Origin: an uncultured Chthoniobacter sp.
GTDB taxonomy: Bacteria; Verrucomicrobiota; Verrucomicrobiia; Chthoniobacterales; Chthoniobacteraceae
Length of the DNA: 53,620 nucleotides
Direction: 5' to 3'
NCBI GenBank assembly: GCA_903874975.1
Contig: CAIQUL010000043.1
Span: forward strand, 1-53,620
In this document: piece by piece, positions 34,778-42,801 of the stretch
Layout of the letters: every line of letters begins with the position of its first letter
Numbering within the stretch: position 1 is the stretch's first letter
Program-made: the position numbers and the translations under genes
The notes under the pieces: generated by a model
Told to the model about the DNA's origin: nothing
Database searches by the model: none
The model's input: only the letters and a program-made list of their open reading frames with translations

Positions 34778-36307
34778 CTAGTTCTTGCCACCCGTGACCA
34801 TCCACCCGCGCAGCGCGGCTCCGATGTTCTCCGGTTTCTGGCGGATCATTTCGTTGAGCTTTTCCACCGTGATGCCGCCGCCATTGGAGCCTTCGACGCC
34901 CGCAAACTGGCTCTGGTCCAGGATCTCGATCGGAATTTCATCCGGCTTCGTCTTCTTCAGCATGCGCATGAAGACAAAGACCAGGCCGAGCGCGACGATC
35001 ACGGCAAAGCCATGCTTGAGGATGTCCGGGTTGTTCCGCACAAAATCCATCGCCCCGGTCTTCGGCGCGGGTGCGCCGTCGAAGGCGACCTCCTCGAGCG
35101 TGACGATCTTCGCGAGTTCTTTTTCGTCCGCGGCTTTGATGCCGAGGGCGTTCACCACCACCTTGCGAAGCGCATCCAATTCCGCCGGCGTGCGCGGCTG
35201 GGCACGGGCGGCCACAAAGACCGCGGCCGTGATCCGGGCCACGGTCCCGGGCGCGCGGACCGCGTTCATGGTCACCTTATTGATCTCGTAGTTGATCGTT
35301 TTGTTCTTTTGCACCTGCTCACTGTTCTTGCCGGTCCCTTTGGCGGTGGGGTCGTTGCCCGGCGGTGCCGGGGTGTTGGCGCTGGCGCCGGTGGCTCCGT
35401 TTTTCGCGCCGTCCACTTCGTTGGTCACGGTGCTCTCGTCGGTCGTGACTTCGCTCCGGAGCACCTGACCATCCGGGTCATATTTTTCCTCGGTGCGGGT
35501 GGTGCTTTCCGTGTCGAGTTCCGCAGAGACCCGGACCACCGCCGTCCCCGCCCCGAGCACTTTCGAGAGCATCGTCTCCACCTTGCGGGCAAAGTAGTCC
35601 TCCACGCTCTTGCGGAGCTTGATCTGGCTCGAGGCCGTGCCGACTTGCGAGTCTTCATTCAGGCCATCCGTCAGGACGTTTCCACGGTTGTCCACCACCG
35701 CAACATCGTCGGCGCGCAGGCTTTCCACAGCGTTTGCGACGAGAAAGCGGATCGCGTTCACCGACTCCACGGAGATGCTGCCCTCGATGAAAACGGACGC
35801 CGTCGGCTTCGCTTTGAGGTCGGAAAAAAGCAGGCGATTTTCCGGCTGGACGATGAGGACACGGGCCGAGCGCACCCCCTGGAGCTGCGCGATGGTGCGG
35901 GAAAGTTCGCCCTGCAAGGCGCGGACAAAGTTCGTGCGCTGGACGAAATCGCTGATGCCAAAATTCGCGCGATCGAAGACCTCGAAGCCCACACCTTCAC
36001 CCGACGGCACACCTTTGGTGGCGAGCTGAATGCGCAACTTGTGGACCGCGTCGGCGGGCACGTAGATGGACGTTCCGCTAGTCCCCATTTCATAGGCCAC
36101 ACCAGCCGCCTGCACCGCGGAGAGCACCTCGGCGACATCCTTTTCTCCCAGCCGGCCATAGAGGAGCTGCAGGTGCGGGCGGTGTGACCAGAAGACCAGC
36201 GCCGCCATTCCGCCGATCACGCCGACGAGCGCGACGACGATGGACACGCGCTGATTGAGGCCGAGCTGCCGCCAGAGCTGAACGAACTGTGCAAGGAACG
36301 CTTTCAT
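34778..36307 (-). CDS. fliF: MS-ring protein FliF
   Basis: 509 residues. Two membrane helices (VSIVVALVGVIGGMAALVFW near residue 30; GFAVIVALGLVFVFM near 450) flank periplasmic ring-building motifs (GLGEKDVAEVLSAVQ-like segment, RTNFVRALQGELSRTIAQLQGVRSARV). It is slightly shorter than the E. coli protein. The C-terminal FliG-binding tail is present. It follows fliE by 29 bases. Confidence 0.96.
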   Translation of the reverse strand: MKAFLAQFVQLWRQLGLNQRVSIVVALVGVIGGMAALVFWSHRPHLQLLYGRLGEKDVAEVLSAVQAAGVAYEMGTSGTSIYVPADAVHKLRIQLATKGVPSGEGVGFEVFDRANFGISDFVQRTNFVRALQGELSRTIAQLQGVRSARVLIVQPENRLLFSDLKAKPTASVFIEGSISVESVNAIRFLVANAVESLRADDVAVVDNRGNVLTDGLNEDSQVGTASSQIKLRKSVEDYFARKVETMLSKVLGAGTAVVRVSAELDTESTTRTEEKYDPDGQVLRSEVTTDESTVTNEVDGAKNGATGASANTPAPPGNDPTAKGTGKNSEQVQKNKTINYEINKVTMNAVRAPGTVARITAAVFVAARAQPRTPAELDALRKVVVNALGIKAADEKELAKIVTLEEVAFDGAPAPKTGAMDFVRNNPDILKHGFAVIVALGLVFVFMRMLKKTKPDEIPIEILDQSQFAGVEGSNGGGITVEKLNEMIRQKPENIGAALRGWMVTGGKN

Positions 36308-36336
36308 TAAAGTATCTCAACTGGCGAAGCGCCCCG

Positions 36337-36696
36337 TCAGACCTGCATCCGCATGATCTCCTGATAGCTCTCGACGAGTTTGTTGCGCACTTCCACCATC
36401 AGCGAGAAAGCCGTGCTGGCTTCCTGCATGGCGATCATCGCCTGGTGAAGGTTGTTGGTTTCTCCGGTGAGGACTTTGGCCTGCTCAGCCGCAGCGTTGC
36501 GCATTTTGCCGTCCACTTCCGAGACGGCGGTCTCGAGCAGACTGCTGAAGGATGACTGCGCCGCCTGCCCTGGCCCAGCGGCGCCGGTCTGGCCCACAAG
36601 CGCCCCGCTTTGCCCCTCATCCTGTTTCCCGATGCGCGTGAGCTGATCCAGCCGGAGGGGCGCCGGATGAAAGACGGGAAGCGAACCGATTTGCAT
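36337..36696 (-). CDS. fliE: Hook-basal body protein FliE
   Basis: 119 residues. The C-terminal FliE core is clear (FSSLLETAVSEVDGKMRNAAAEQAKVLTGETNNLHQAMIAMQEASTAFSLMVEVRNKLVESYQEIMRMQV). It joins the MS ring to the rod. It lies 12 bases after flgC. Confidence 0.95.
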   Translation of the reverse strand: MQIGSLPVFHPAPLRLDQLTRIGKQDEGQSGALVGQTGAAGPGQAAQSSFSSLLETAVSEVDGKMRNAAAEQAKVLTGETNNLHQAMIAMQEASTAFSLMVEVRNKLVESYQEIMRMQV

Positions 36697-36708
36697 GGCG
36701 GGTTATCG

Positions 36709-37116
36709 TTAGCGACCGATGGCGAGAGCCTTGGCGGCCATTTGCTTGGCGTTGCGCACAACCGCGAGATTCGCCTCGTAGGCGCGCGACGCGCTGAGCA
36801 TGTCCACCATTTCAATGGAGAGATTGACGTTCGGCATGCGCACCACGCCGTCCTTGTCGGCGTGGGGATGCTGTGGGTTGTAAATGGTTTCGCCCTCGCG
36901 GTTATCGTTCGTGATCCCGGACACGCGGACTCCGCCCGAGGTGCCCCGCTCGGAACCAAGCACCGCCTCGAAGCTGACCACTTTGCGCTTGTAAGGATTG
37001 CCATCGACGTCGCGCGTGGTGTGCGCGTTCGCGATATTTTGCGCGACGATGTCCATGCGGATTTTTTCCGCGTTGAGCGCGCTGCCGGTGGATTTGATTC
37101 CAGTGATGAAGTTCAT
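36709..37116 (-). CDS. flgC: Proximal rod protein FlgC
   Basis: 135 residues, the normal length: GSALNAEKIRMDIVAQNIANAHTT near the N terminus and VNLSIEMVDMLSASRAYEANLAVVRNAKQMAAKALAIGR at the C terminus. It follows flgB by five bases. Confidence 0.96.
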   Translation of the reverse strand: MNFITGIKSTGSALNAEKIRMDIVAQNIANAHTTRDVDGNPYKRKVVSFEAVLGSERGTSGGVRVSGITNDNREGETIYNPQHPHADKDGVVRMPNVNLSIEMVDMLSASRAYEANLAVVRNAKQMAAKALAIGR

Positions 37117-37121
37117 GGCGG

Positions 37122-37502
37122 TTAGCTAGTGCGGCCGGAAATGGCCATGCGGAGTCGTCTAATCGAGCCACTGACGAACTCGGTAAGGACGTCGTATTCC
37201 GCGACGTTCTTGCCGAGCGCGAGCAGCTCCTTGTCGATTTCCACATTGTTGCCGTCCTTGCGCTGGCTCGTGGCGTGCGGGTCTTCGATCAATTTCGGCG
37301 TCGGGGCGGCGGCTAGATTCCCGGAGCGGAGGCGCGCGGCAAACTCTGCCGAGAAGCTCTTGGGCAGATCGATCCGCTTGTAACCAGGCGTCTCGACGTT
37401 CGCTAGATTCGTGGCCAGTGCCTCATGACGCAGTGTGGCGGCATCGAGAAGTTTTTTGCTGGCCTGATAGTTCTTACTGGAAAATAGGCTCTCGATCATC
37501 AT
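37122..37502 (-). CDS. flgB: Proximal rod protein FlgB
   Basis: 126 residues: MMIESLFSSKNYQASKKLLDAATLRHEALATNLANVETPGYKRIDL is the FlgB N terminus, and the C-terminal helix is present. Two adjacent ATG codons (37502, 37499) could serve. The longer open frame to 37619 is not used, because a sigma-54-like site sits at 37517-37532. Its start codon overlaps the stop of the unknown 37499-37942 gene. It opens the flgBC-fliEFGHIJ run. Confidence 0.94.
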   Translation of the reverse strand: MMIESLFSSKNYQASKKLLDAATLRHEALATNLANVETPGYKRIDLPKSFSAEFAARLRSGNLAAAPTPKLIEDPHATSQRKDGNNVEIDKELLALGKNVAEYDVLTEFVSGSIRRLRMAISGRTS

Positions 37503-37942
37503 CGAGAGAAGGACATAGCAGGCGTCGTGCCGATAACCGCAGGGCGCGACGCGAGCAGTTGCACGAGTTCTTGCGCGTGACTTTTGGCATCCCCGGAGAG
37601 GGCCAAAGTCCGGGGCCAACCGTTCGGCGTTTGGACCACCAGTTGGCCGTCGGCGCCGAGTTGCAGTGCTGCCGGTTTGGTCGGGTTGCCGGTTTCGACC
37701 AACCCGCGAACCTCCGGGGAATCGAGCAGCGCGGCGCGCAGTTCTGCGATGCGCGCTTCGAGCGGATTCACCGCCTTCCCTACCCCGGACGCGCCAGCCT
37801 TTTTGGCCGGCCCCACCACGCGATCGAGCACTTCCTGAAACTTGACGAGCTCCGTTTCCGCCTTGCGCTCACTCGCGCGGCTCCAGTTGTCGATGAGGTT
37901 GGTGGCGACCGACGCGATGCCGGAAACGAGAAGCGGATACAT
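37499..37942 (-). CDS. Unknown protein upstream of flgB
   Basis: 147 residues, not recognised. The N terminus (MYPLLVSGIASVATNLIDNW) is a short hydrophobic helix. A charged helical part follows (RKAETELVKFQEVLDRVVG), then a small beta-rich C-terminal part (LGADGQLVVQTPNGWPRTLALSGD). The helical EVLDRVVGPAKK stretch and position recall small rod- or export-linked proteins, but no family can be named. Its stop overlaps the flgB start, and its end contains a promoter-like site, so it may be transcribed separately from flgB. Confidence 0.65.
   Translation of the reverse strand: MYPLLVSGIASVATNLIDNWSRASERKAETELVKFQEVLDRVVGPAKKAGASGVGKAVNPLEARIAELRAALLDSPEVRGLVETGNPTKPAALQLGADGQLVVQTPNGWPRTLALSGDAKSHAQELVQLLASRPAVIGTTPAMSFSR
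37517..37532 (-). promoter_or_regulatory. Sigma-54-like promoter before flgB
   Basis: The minus strand reads CGGCACGACGCCTGCT, close to the site before fliD (12 of 16 bases the same). Exact GG-N10-GC spacing. Fifteen bases separate GC from ATG 37502. It lies within the coding end of the preceding gene. Confidence 0.55.
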
Positions 37943-37981
37943 GCCTGCTGCGAAGCAGACGAAGTGCCATCCACCGCCGGC

Positions 37982-39247
37982 TCAGCGATAAACGAGCAAC
38001 CGCTGCGTCACATGCGCGAGCAGGTTGTGGTTGCGGATTTTCGAGAGCGTGGCGTCCGTGAGTTCCTGGCCTTCGGGGATGAGCAGGAGTCCCGCCGGGC
38101 TGTAAATGCCTTTCACGAGATGCATGCCGGGCTCAAGCTCGCCGAGCGTCAGTTCGCGAATCTGCCGCGGGAGAGCCTGCTTCTGGGTCACTTTAAAAAA
38201 GAGCCGCACCGCATCGGGATCAAAGGCAAAACCGGACTGCTGAACGATGAACTCGCTGGCCTGCGTCTTCGGCAGCCCCGTTTCGACAAAAGCCACAGCC
38301 ACTGCGAGGCAGCGCGCCGTCCACGGAATCGTCTGTCCCGCGAGGTGGTCGGGGTATCCTTTTCCATCGAAGCGCTCGTGATGCGCGCGGATCGTCGCGC
38401 CGACCGCGGTGAGACGATCGACAAACGAGGCCAACGTCTGACCGTAAGCCGGATGCTGATGAATCATCGCCCAATCCGCTTCGGTACATTCCCCCGGATG
38501 ATTGAAGAGCTTGTGCAAAATTTCGCGCTTCACACCGACGAGGCCGATGTCGTGCAGCCATGCGCTCGTCATCAGCACATGCTTTTCCTCCATGGTCAGA
38601 TCGTCGGACTCGGTCATCTTCCGGCAGATCTCGACCACGGCTTTGGTGCGCGTCCCGAGCAACGGATAGAAGGTGTTGATGATGCGATGGCACAGCCCGA
38701 GGGAGTGCTCGAAATTTTCCGTGAGGGCGTCGTGCGTCTCATCGAGCTGTTCCTTTTGGAGGGTCAACTGCGCGACGTTCCTGCGCAGCACGCGATTCGC
38801 CGCCTCCAGCTCTACATTCAACGCAAGGGTCTCCGCGCGCAGGCGGTCGTTTTCGCAAAGAATGCGATGGCGCTGCACGGCGTTGTCCACCGTCGCCAGC
38901 ATCTCCACGCGCGTCCACGGCTTTGCGAGAAAACGGAAGATTTCGCCGTGGTTGATGGCCCCGACCAAAGTATCGAGCGCAAAGACTCCGGTGACCAAGA
39001 CGCGGGAGGTATTCGGCTGGATTTCGCGAACCTGGCTGAGCAACTCGAGCCCGGTCATCTGCGGCATGACCTGATCGGAAATCACCACCGCAAACTGCCG
39101 CTCCCGCACTGCCGCGAGCGCCGCTGCGGGATGGAGGCAGGTCGTCACTGCGAAGCCTTCGCACACCAGTTGCGCGCCCAGTGTTTCGAGGACGGCGGGG
39201 TCGTCATCCACGAGCAAAATGGCGCTTTCGGAGTTGGGAGTATTCAT
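37982..39247 (-). CDS. Receiver / HD-GYP domain protein with an incomplete active site
   Basis: 421 residues. The receiver domain (1-120) has acidic residues D14-D16, phospho-acceptor D58 and the Lys of FLAKP. A coiled coil (135-180) leads to an HD-GYP domain (185-345) with HD 232-233, HH 289-290 and GYP in GKGYP. Compared with active c-di-GMP phosphodiesterases, the first His is Arg (R200), the Lys of HDIGK is Leu (L236) and the late metal-ligand Asp is Val (V318). A C-terminal beta domain (about 370-421) resembles a post-HD-GYP extension. The long frame to 39481 is a run-on into the next gene; ATG 39247 starts the receiver. Catalysis is uncertain; it may act as a c-di-GMP or phosphorylation sensor in flagellar control. 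Confidence 0.85.
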   Translation of the reverse strand: MNTPNSESAILLVDDDPAVLETLGAQLVCEGFAVTTCLHPAAALAAVRERQFAVVISDQVMPQMTGLELLSQVREIQPNTSRVLVTGVFALDTLVGAINHGEIFRFLAKPWTRVEMLATVDNAVQRHRILCENDRLRAETLALNVELEAANRVLRRNVAQLTLQKEQLDETHDALTENFEHSLGLCHRIINTFYPLLGTRTKAVVEICRKMTESDDLTMEEKHVLMTSAWLHDIGLVGVKREILHKLFNHPGECTEADWAMIHQHPAYGQTLASFVDRLTAVGATIRAHHERFDGKGYPDHLAGQTIPWTARCLAVAVAFVETGLPKTQASEFIVQQSGFAFDPDAVRLFFKVTQKQALPRQIRELTLGELEPGMHLVKGIYSPAGLLLIPEGQELTDATLSKIRNHNLLAHVTQRLLVYR

Positions 39248-39249
39248 GA

Positions 39250-39627
39250 TTAGCCGTGGACGCAAAAACTCTGCTGCCGGGTGGGCTCCGGTCCGTAGAG
39301 GGTGCTCAGACTGCGCAGTCGCTGGCGCGCCAACTCGAGGTTCTGCCGTTCGCGCCGCGCCGCGCCGAGCATCGTCGCCACGGCTTCGGCGTTGGCCGTT
39401 TCCGTCGTGGTCAGCCGCTCGATCCGGCAGGAAAGTGCGGGCGTCCGTCGGCTCAGACCCGCACCCGCGGCCAGGACGCACAGTTCGTCGAGGAGGGCTG
39501 GCTTCCGGGAGTGAATGTCCTCCACCGCATCGAAATCGCGCGCGCGGATGGCCACTGATTCATCGTCCGTGAGCCGCTCGTAAGCCGCCAAGCCCCGCCA
39601 AAACCGCTGTTCCATCGTCTTGCTCAC
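39250..39627 (-). CDS. FliT-like small helical protein behind fliS
   Basis: 125 residues, helical, with a FlgN/FliT-type pattern (RLTDDESVAIRARDFDAVEDIHSRKPALLDEL, then a second helix NLELARQRLRSLSTLYG). By position (fliD...fliS-fliT order) it is probably the FliD chaperone or export regulator FliT. It overlaps fliS by four bases and precedes the HD-GYP gene by two. The call rests on context and size. Confidence 0.55.
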   Translation of the reverse strand: MSKTMEQRFWRGLAAYERLTDDESVAIRARDFDAVEDIHSRKPALLDELCVLAAGAGLSRRTPALSCRIERLTTTETANAEAVATMLGAARRERQNLELARQRLRSLSTLYGPEPTRQQSFCVHG

Positions 39628-40025
39628 GCCGCGAGTGTGGCGGACTGCTCGAGCATCTGCGCCCAGGCACCGCGGATTTCACTAAGCAACCGTTCCACGA
39701 CACCGATCGGCGCAAGCTCCTTCGTGATATTCGCGGTCTGGAGCTGCTCGATCATGAAATCGTAGAGGGCAAACATCGTCTTCGGAAACTCTCCATCCAC
39801 CTTCAGATCGAGACTGCACTGCAACTCGCGGAGAATCTTCTGCGCTTTGACGAGGTTGTTGTGAATTTGCTCGTTGCGGACGGCGATACTTTCCACCTGA
39901 AACCCATGCGTCGCCGTGGCGAGAAAGCGGAGCGCACCATCGAATAGCATCAGCACCAACTGTCCCGGGGAGGCCGTGGTGATGGCCACCGACTTGTAGG
40001 AACTCGCCAGTTGGGAGGGCCTCAT
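39624..40025 (-). CDS. fliS: Flagellin export chaperone FliS
   Basis: 133 residues. Starts MRPSQLASSYKSVAITTASPGQLVLMLFDGALRFLATA, the FliS signature, followed by IHNNLVKAQKILRELQCSLDL and LYDFMIEQLQTANI. It binds flagellin in the cytoplasm and prevents early polymerisation. It follows the FlgM-like gene by six bases. Confidence 0.95.
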   Translation of the reverse strand: MRPSQLASSYKSVAITTASPGQLVLMLFDGALRFLATATHGFQVESIAVRNEQIHNNLVKAQKILRELQCSLDLKVDGEFPKTMFALYDFMIEQLQTANITKELAPIGVVERLLSEIRGAWAQMLEQSATLAA

Positions 40026-40031
40026 GCGGAG

Positions 40032-40304
40032 CTACTTGGTCCGGCTGGCGTCGTTCACAAAGATCTCGGCAAGTTTGGCGAGAAGATCGGCCGGGGGATA
40101 ATTGGGATCGGCCGCGAGCGCCTTGCCCCGAGCGACTTCCTCCGCCCTCACGGCAGGCTCATTGCGGAGCGCCTCCAGATGACGCTCGTGCTTCGTACTC
40201 TGCGTCGCCGTTTCCGGCGGTTCCTCAGGCGTGGGCTTGGCGAGCGGCGTCTTCGGCTTGGCCGGAGTCGGAACGGATTCGGTTTTGAGAGGCTGGATGT
40301 TCAT
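40032..40304 (-). CDS. FlgM-like protein (putative anti-sigma-28 factor)
   Basis: 90 residues. The N-terminal half is Pro/Thr/Lys-rich and disordered. The C-terminal half (LEALRNEPAVRAEEVARGKALAADPNYPPADLLAKLAEIFV) has the layout of FlgM: a short helix with VR..EV, a GK.L..DP.Y turn, then a helix. FlgM binds FliA and is exported when the hook is done. The call is tentative. It sits between the lipoprotein gene and fliS, and a FliA-type promoter candidate overlaps the upstream gap. Confidence 0.5.
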   Translation of the reverse strand: MNIQPLKTESVPTPAKPKTPLAKPTPEEPPETATQSTKHERHLEALRNEPAVRAEEVARGKALAADPNYPPADLLAKLAEIFVNDASRTK

Positions 40305-40316
40305 CGCTTTAAGGGC

Positions 40317-40344
40317 TTATCGGTTGGGACTGGCGAAAGCTTTA
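40317..40344 (-). promoter_or_regulatory. Possible sigma-28 promoter of the FlgM-like gene and fliS
   Basis: The minus strand reads TAAAGCTT, 12 bases, then ACCGATAA. Both boxes are one or two bases off the FliA consensus; the spacer is one base longer than usual. The final TAA is also the stop codon of the lipoprotein gene. A sigma-28 promoter before flgM-type genes is common. Confidence 0.5.
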
Positions 40345-41021
40345 GCGGAAAACATGCCGCGCTCCGCTTCCTGTCGCAAAGTTGCATAAGTTTGGCTCGC
40401 CACATACTTCGCAAAACGGCTCGGACTGAGGAGAATCGTGCCGCCGTCGCTCCTCAGCGGCTGTTGTTCGTTGGTGTAGCGGAGCTGGAATTGTTTTGCC
40501 GATTCGGCGACGGCCGCATTGCCGGTGTCGTAGACGTAGTCGAAAGCCCAGCGCACTTCCCCGCTGCTCACGTCCACGAGTTTCGCCCGCACGGCCATGG
40601 AGAGGGGCCGGTACGGCGAGAAATGCGTGAGGTCCGTGAACATCACGCCATCAACCGCGAACTGGCTGCGCATGCTGGAGAGCGTCTTCGACGGGAGCGC
40701 GTCGATCGAGGCCAACTGCCGCTCGCCGAATGCCTCCTCCATCTGCCCGCGGCTCACCGGCACCACTTCGAAAAGCGCCATCTTCGTCAACTCCGCACTG
40801 AACACGGCATCGAGTTCCCGCAGATAGTCGCCCGGCAGCTTCTCGCTCCAGAGCGGCAGCAACGCGATGCGACGCATCGGCTTTCCGGCAGTCTGCGACG
40901 CGGTGTAGTTTTGTGGCGGAGGCGGAGGCGGTGCGAGGGCGTACTCGGTCGTGAAGCAGCCGCTGAGCACCATCGAAAGCCCCGCCGCCGCCAGCGCGAC
41001 GAGGCGGTGTGCGGCGATCAT
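40317..41021 (-). CDS. Outer-membrane lipoprotein of the FlgO/CsgG-like type
   Basis: 234 residues. Lipobox LSGC near residue 22 follows a hydrophobic signal, then a Pro-rich stretch. The domain (RRIALLPLWSEKLPGDYLRELDAVFSAELTKM, later SRGQMEEAFGERQLASID) resembles FlgO/LpoB/CsgG-type nucleotide-binding-like folds. FlgO and similar lipoproteins sit at the outer membrane around the flagellar rings. It overlaps fliD by four bases. It could substitute for the missing lipid anchor of FlgH, but that is speculation. Confidence 0.65.
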   Translation of the reverse strand: MIAAHRLVALAAAGLSMVLSGCFTTEYALAPPPPPPQNYTASQTAGKPMRRIALLPLWSEKLPGDYLRELDAVFSAELTKMALFEVVPVSRGQMEEAFGERQLASIDALPSKTLSSMRSQFAVDGVMFTDLTHFSPYRPLSMAVRAKLVDVSSGEVRWAFDYVYDTGNAAVAESAKQFQLRYTNEQQPLRSDGGTILLSPSRFAKYVASQTYATLRQEAERGMFSAKAFASPNR

Positions 41022-42751
41022 TTGCCGGACCCCGAACCGAACGCGTTGTTCAGCGACGCGAGCTGATTCTGGATATTCGACTGCGCCTCTTCCATCCGGA
41101 TGAAACTCGACTCCAGCAATTGCCGCTGCTGCGTGAGCCGGCGGTCCATCGTCGCGATCTGTTCATCAATGTCCTTGGACTGCTTCGCCAGGGAGGTCGT
41201 CTGCGTCGTCAGGGATCCCGTCGAACCGGTGATCTGCTTGACGTAGGTATCGAGCCGTTTCACCAAACCATCCGTCGAATCGCCAAACAGCGAACGCACC
41301 GCATCTCCGTTGTCGCGCAGGCCGACATCCAGCTTGGTCGCATCCTTGATCTCCAGTTCGTTCGTACCCGTCTTGAAATCGATGCCGAGCCCTTCCAGCC
41401 GCTGCACCGCGCCAGTGAGACCGGGGACGGCGGCAAAGACTTTGTTGCGGAGCGCCTTGGCGATGTCGGAAAGCTCGCGATTGCCGGAAAGGGTGGACGC
41501 CGTGACCCGGCCATCGGCCGCCGTGGTGGTTCGGGTCTGCGTCTCGATGAGGGACTGCACGGCGTTGTACTTTGCAATGAAATCCTCGACTTTCGATTTA
41601 GCGCCCGAGGAATCGCCCGCGACCGTGACGCTCTCGGTCGTCTCCGACGTGGCGGTCACGGACAACCCGGCAATGCCGTGGCTGGAGTCATCAAAGGTAT
41701 TGCTCGCGCTCGTCAGGACCGGGCCTCCATCGATCGCAAATTGCGCATTTTTTCCCCGCGAAAGCGTCGCTCCTCCGCCGAGACCGAGCGATTCCAGCAA
41801 TCCGCCCGGACTCTCGCTGATCGCCACGCCCACGTCGCCAGTCGTCTTGTTCGTGAGGGAAAAGCGGTCGTTGACCCGGTCGAAACTCGCCGTCACTCCT
41901 GCATTCGAGGCATTGATGCGCGCCACGATGTTCTGCACGCTGTCGTTGTTCACGTTGTAGTCGATCGACACCCCATTGATCGAAAAACTGCCATTTCCGG
42001 AGCCGTCCACCGCCGTCACCGGCGACCGCAGGTTCGCGTTCGAGATCGCCGCGCTCACACTGACCACGCCGAGCGCCGTCGGCGCCAGCACGCTGCCAGA
42101 CCCGTTGTTGTAAAGCTGCAGCGCGCTCAGGAAATTGCTCGAATCGTTGGCGCTGCCGAGAACGATTTCACTCGCACTATTGAGCGCCACTTTATCCGAC
42201 ACTGGATCATAGCTCGCGGTGACCGTCCCTCCGGTCTGCGTCGAGATTTCGTCAAAAACATCCTGGAGCGAGTCGGTCGAAGCGACCGTAATCCGCGCGC
42301 CATTGACCGTGAATTCGCCCGCGCGAATCGAACTGGCGATGGGCAGCGTGGCGATCGAGACACCGCTCACATCCGTCGTCGGGCTCAGGCTCCGCCCGAC
42401 ATCCGCCGCTCCGGTGCGCTGCGCTTTGGTCGCCAGTTGGGTGACCTGGACCTGGTAAGTCCCCGTCGGGGCGCCCACGGATGCACTGGACGTCCACGTG
42501 GAGTTGGCATTGGCGATTTTCGCGCTGCGCACGCCGAAGGCATCGGTCGTCTCACCGCTCAGCGCCTTGATGGAGGTCTGCAGCGCAGTGAGGTTGTCCT
42601 TCAGGGACCCCAACGAGGCGGTTTTCCTTTCACCCGCCGCTTTTTCGGCACGCAGTCGGTTCTGAGGGATGCGCTCTGCTTCCATCAGCTTGTCAACGAG
42701 GCTCCGCCAATCAAGGCCGGAGGCCAAACCTGCTAATTGTAGTCCTGCCAT
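41018..42751 (-). CDS. fliD: Filament cap protein FliD
   Basis: 577 residues. The N-terminal region (LQLAGLASGLDWRSLVDKLMEAERIP) and the C-terminal part (GLVKRLDTYVKQITGSTGSLTTQTTSLAKQSKDIDEQIATMDRRL) define FliD; flagellin-hook IN-like segments lie between. It forms the cap that guides flagellin folding. It is the first gene of the long minus-strand cluster. ATG 42751 has a G-rich ribosome site and a sigma-54-like promoter just upstream. Confidence 0.95.
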   Translation of the reverse strand: MAGLQLAGLASGLDWRSLVDKLMEAERIPQNRLRAEKAAGERKTASLGSLKDNLTALQTSIKALSGETTDAFGVRSAKIANANSTWTSSASVGAPTGTYQVQVTQLATKAQRTGAADVGRSLSPTTDVSGVSIATLPIASSIRAGEFTVNGARITVASTDSLQDVFDEISTQTGGTVTASYDPVSDKVALNSASEIVLGSANDSSNFLSALQLYNNGSGSVLAPTALGVVSVSAAISNANLRSPVTAVDGSGNGSFSINGVSIDYNVNNDSVQNIVARINASNAGVTASFDRVNDRFSLTNKTTGDVGVAISESPGGLLESLGLGGGATLSRGKNAQFAIDGGPVLTSASNTFDDSSHGIAGLSVTATSETTESVTVAGDSSGAKSKVEDFIAKYNAVQSLIETQTRTTTAADGRVTASTLSGNRELSDIAKALRNKVFAAVPGLTGAVQRLEGLGIDFKTGTNELEIKDATKLDVGLRDNGDAVRSLFGDSTDGLVKRLDTYVKQITGSTGSLTTQTTSLAKQSKDIDEQIATMDRRLTQQRQLLESSFIRMEEAQSNIQNQLASLNNAFGSGSGK

Positions 42752-42769
42752 AATAACCCCCCCTCGGGT

Positions 42770-42785
42770 AGCAGGGTCCGTGCCG
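42770..42785 (-). promoter_or_regulatory. Sigma-54-like promoter before fliD
   Basis: The minus strand reads CGGCACGGACCCTGCT, with GGCACG and CTGC in exact spacing; it differs from consensus only at the outer T positions. Nineteen bases separate GC from ATG 42751. GCAGGG at 42771-42776 also pairs with CCCTGC at 42796-42801, a weak hairpin behind the SGNH gene without a T run. Confidence 0.55.
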
Positions 42786-42801
42786 CCAGTTTCCGCCCTG
42801 C

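Noticed and set aside
34772-34800. TGGCAAGAACTAGC on the minus strand before fliG
   Set aside because: Spacing between GG and GC is nine, not ten, and fliG follows fliF by six bases in the operon order.
34532-36187. 551-residue plus-strand open frame
   Set aside because: Antisense of fliF and fliG; long only because of high GC.
37419-39253. 611-residue plus-strand open frame
   Set aside because: Antisense of the HD-GYP gene and its neighbours, no recognisable domain.
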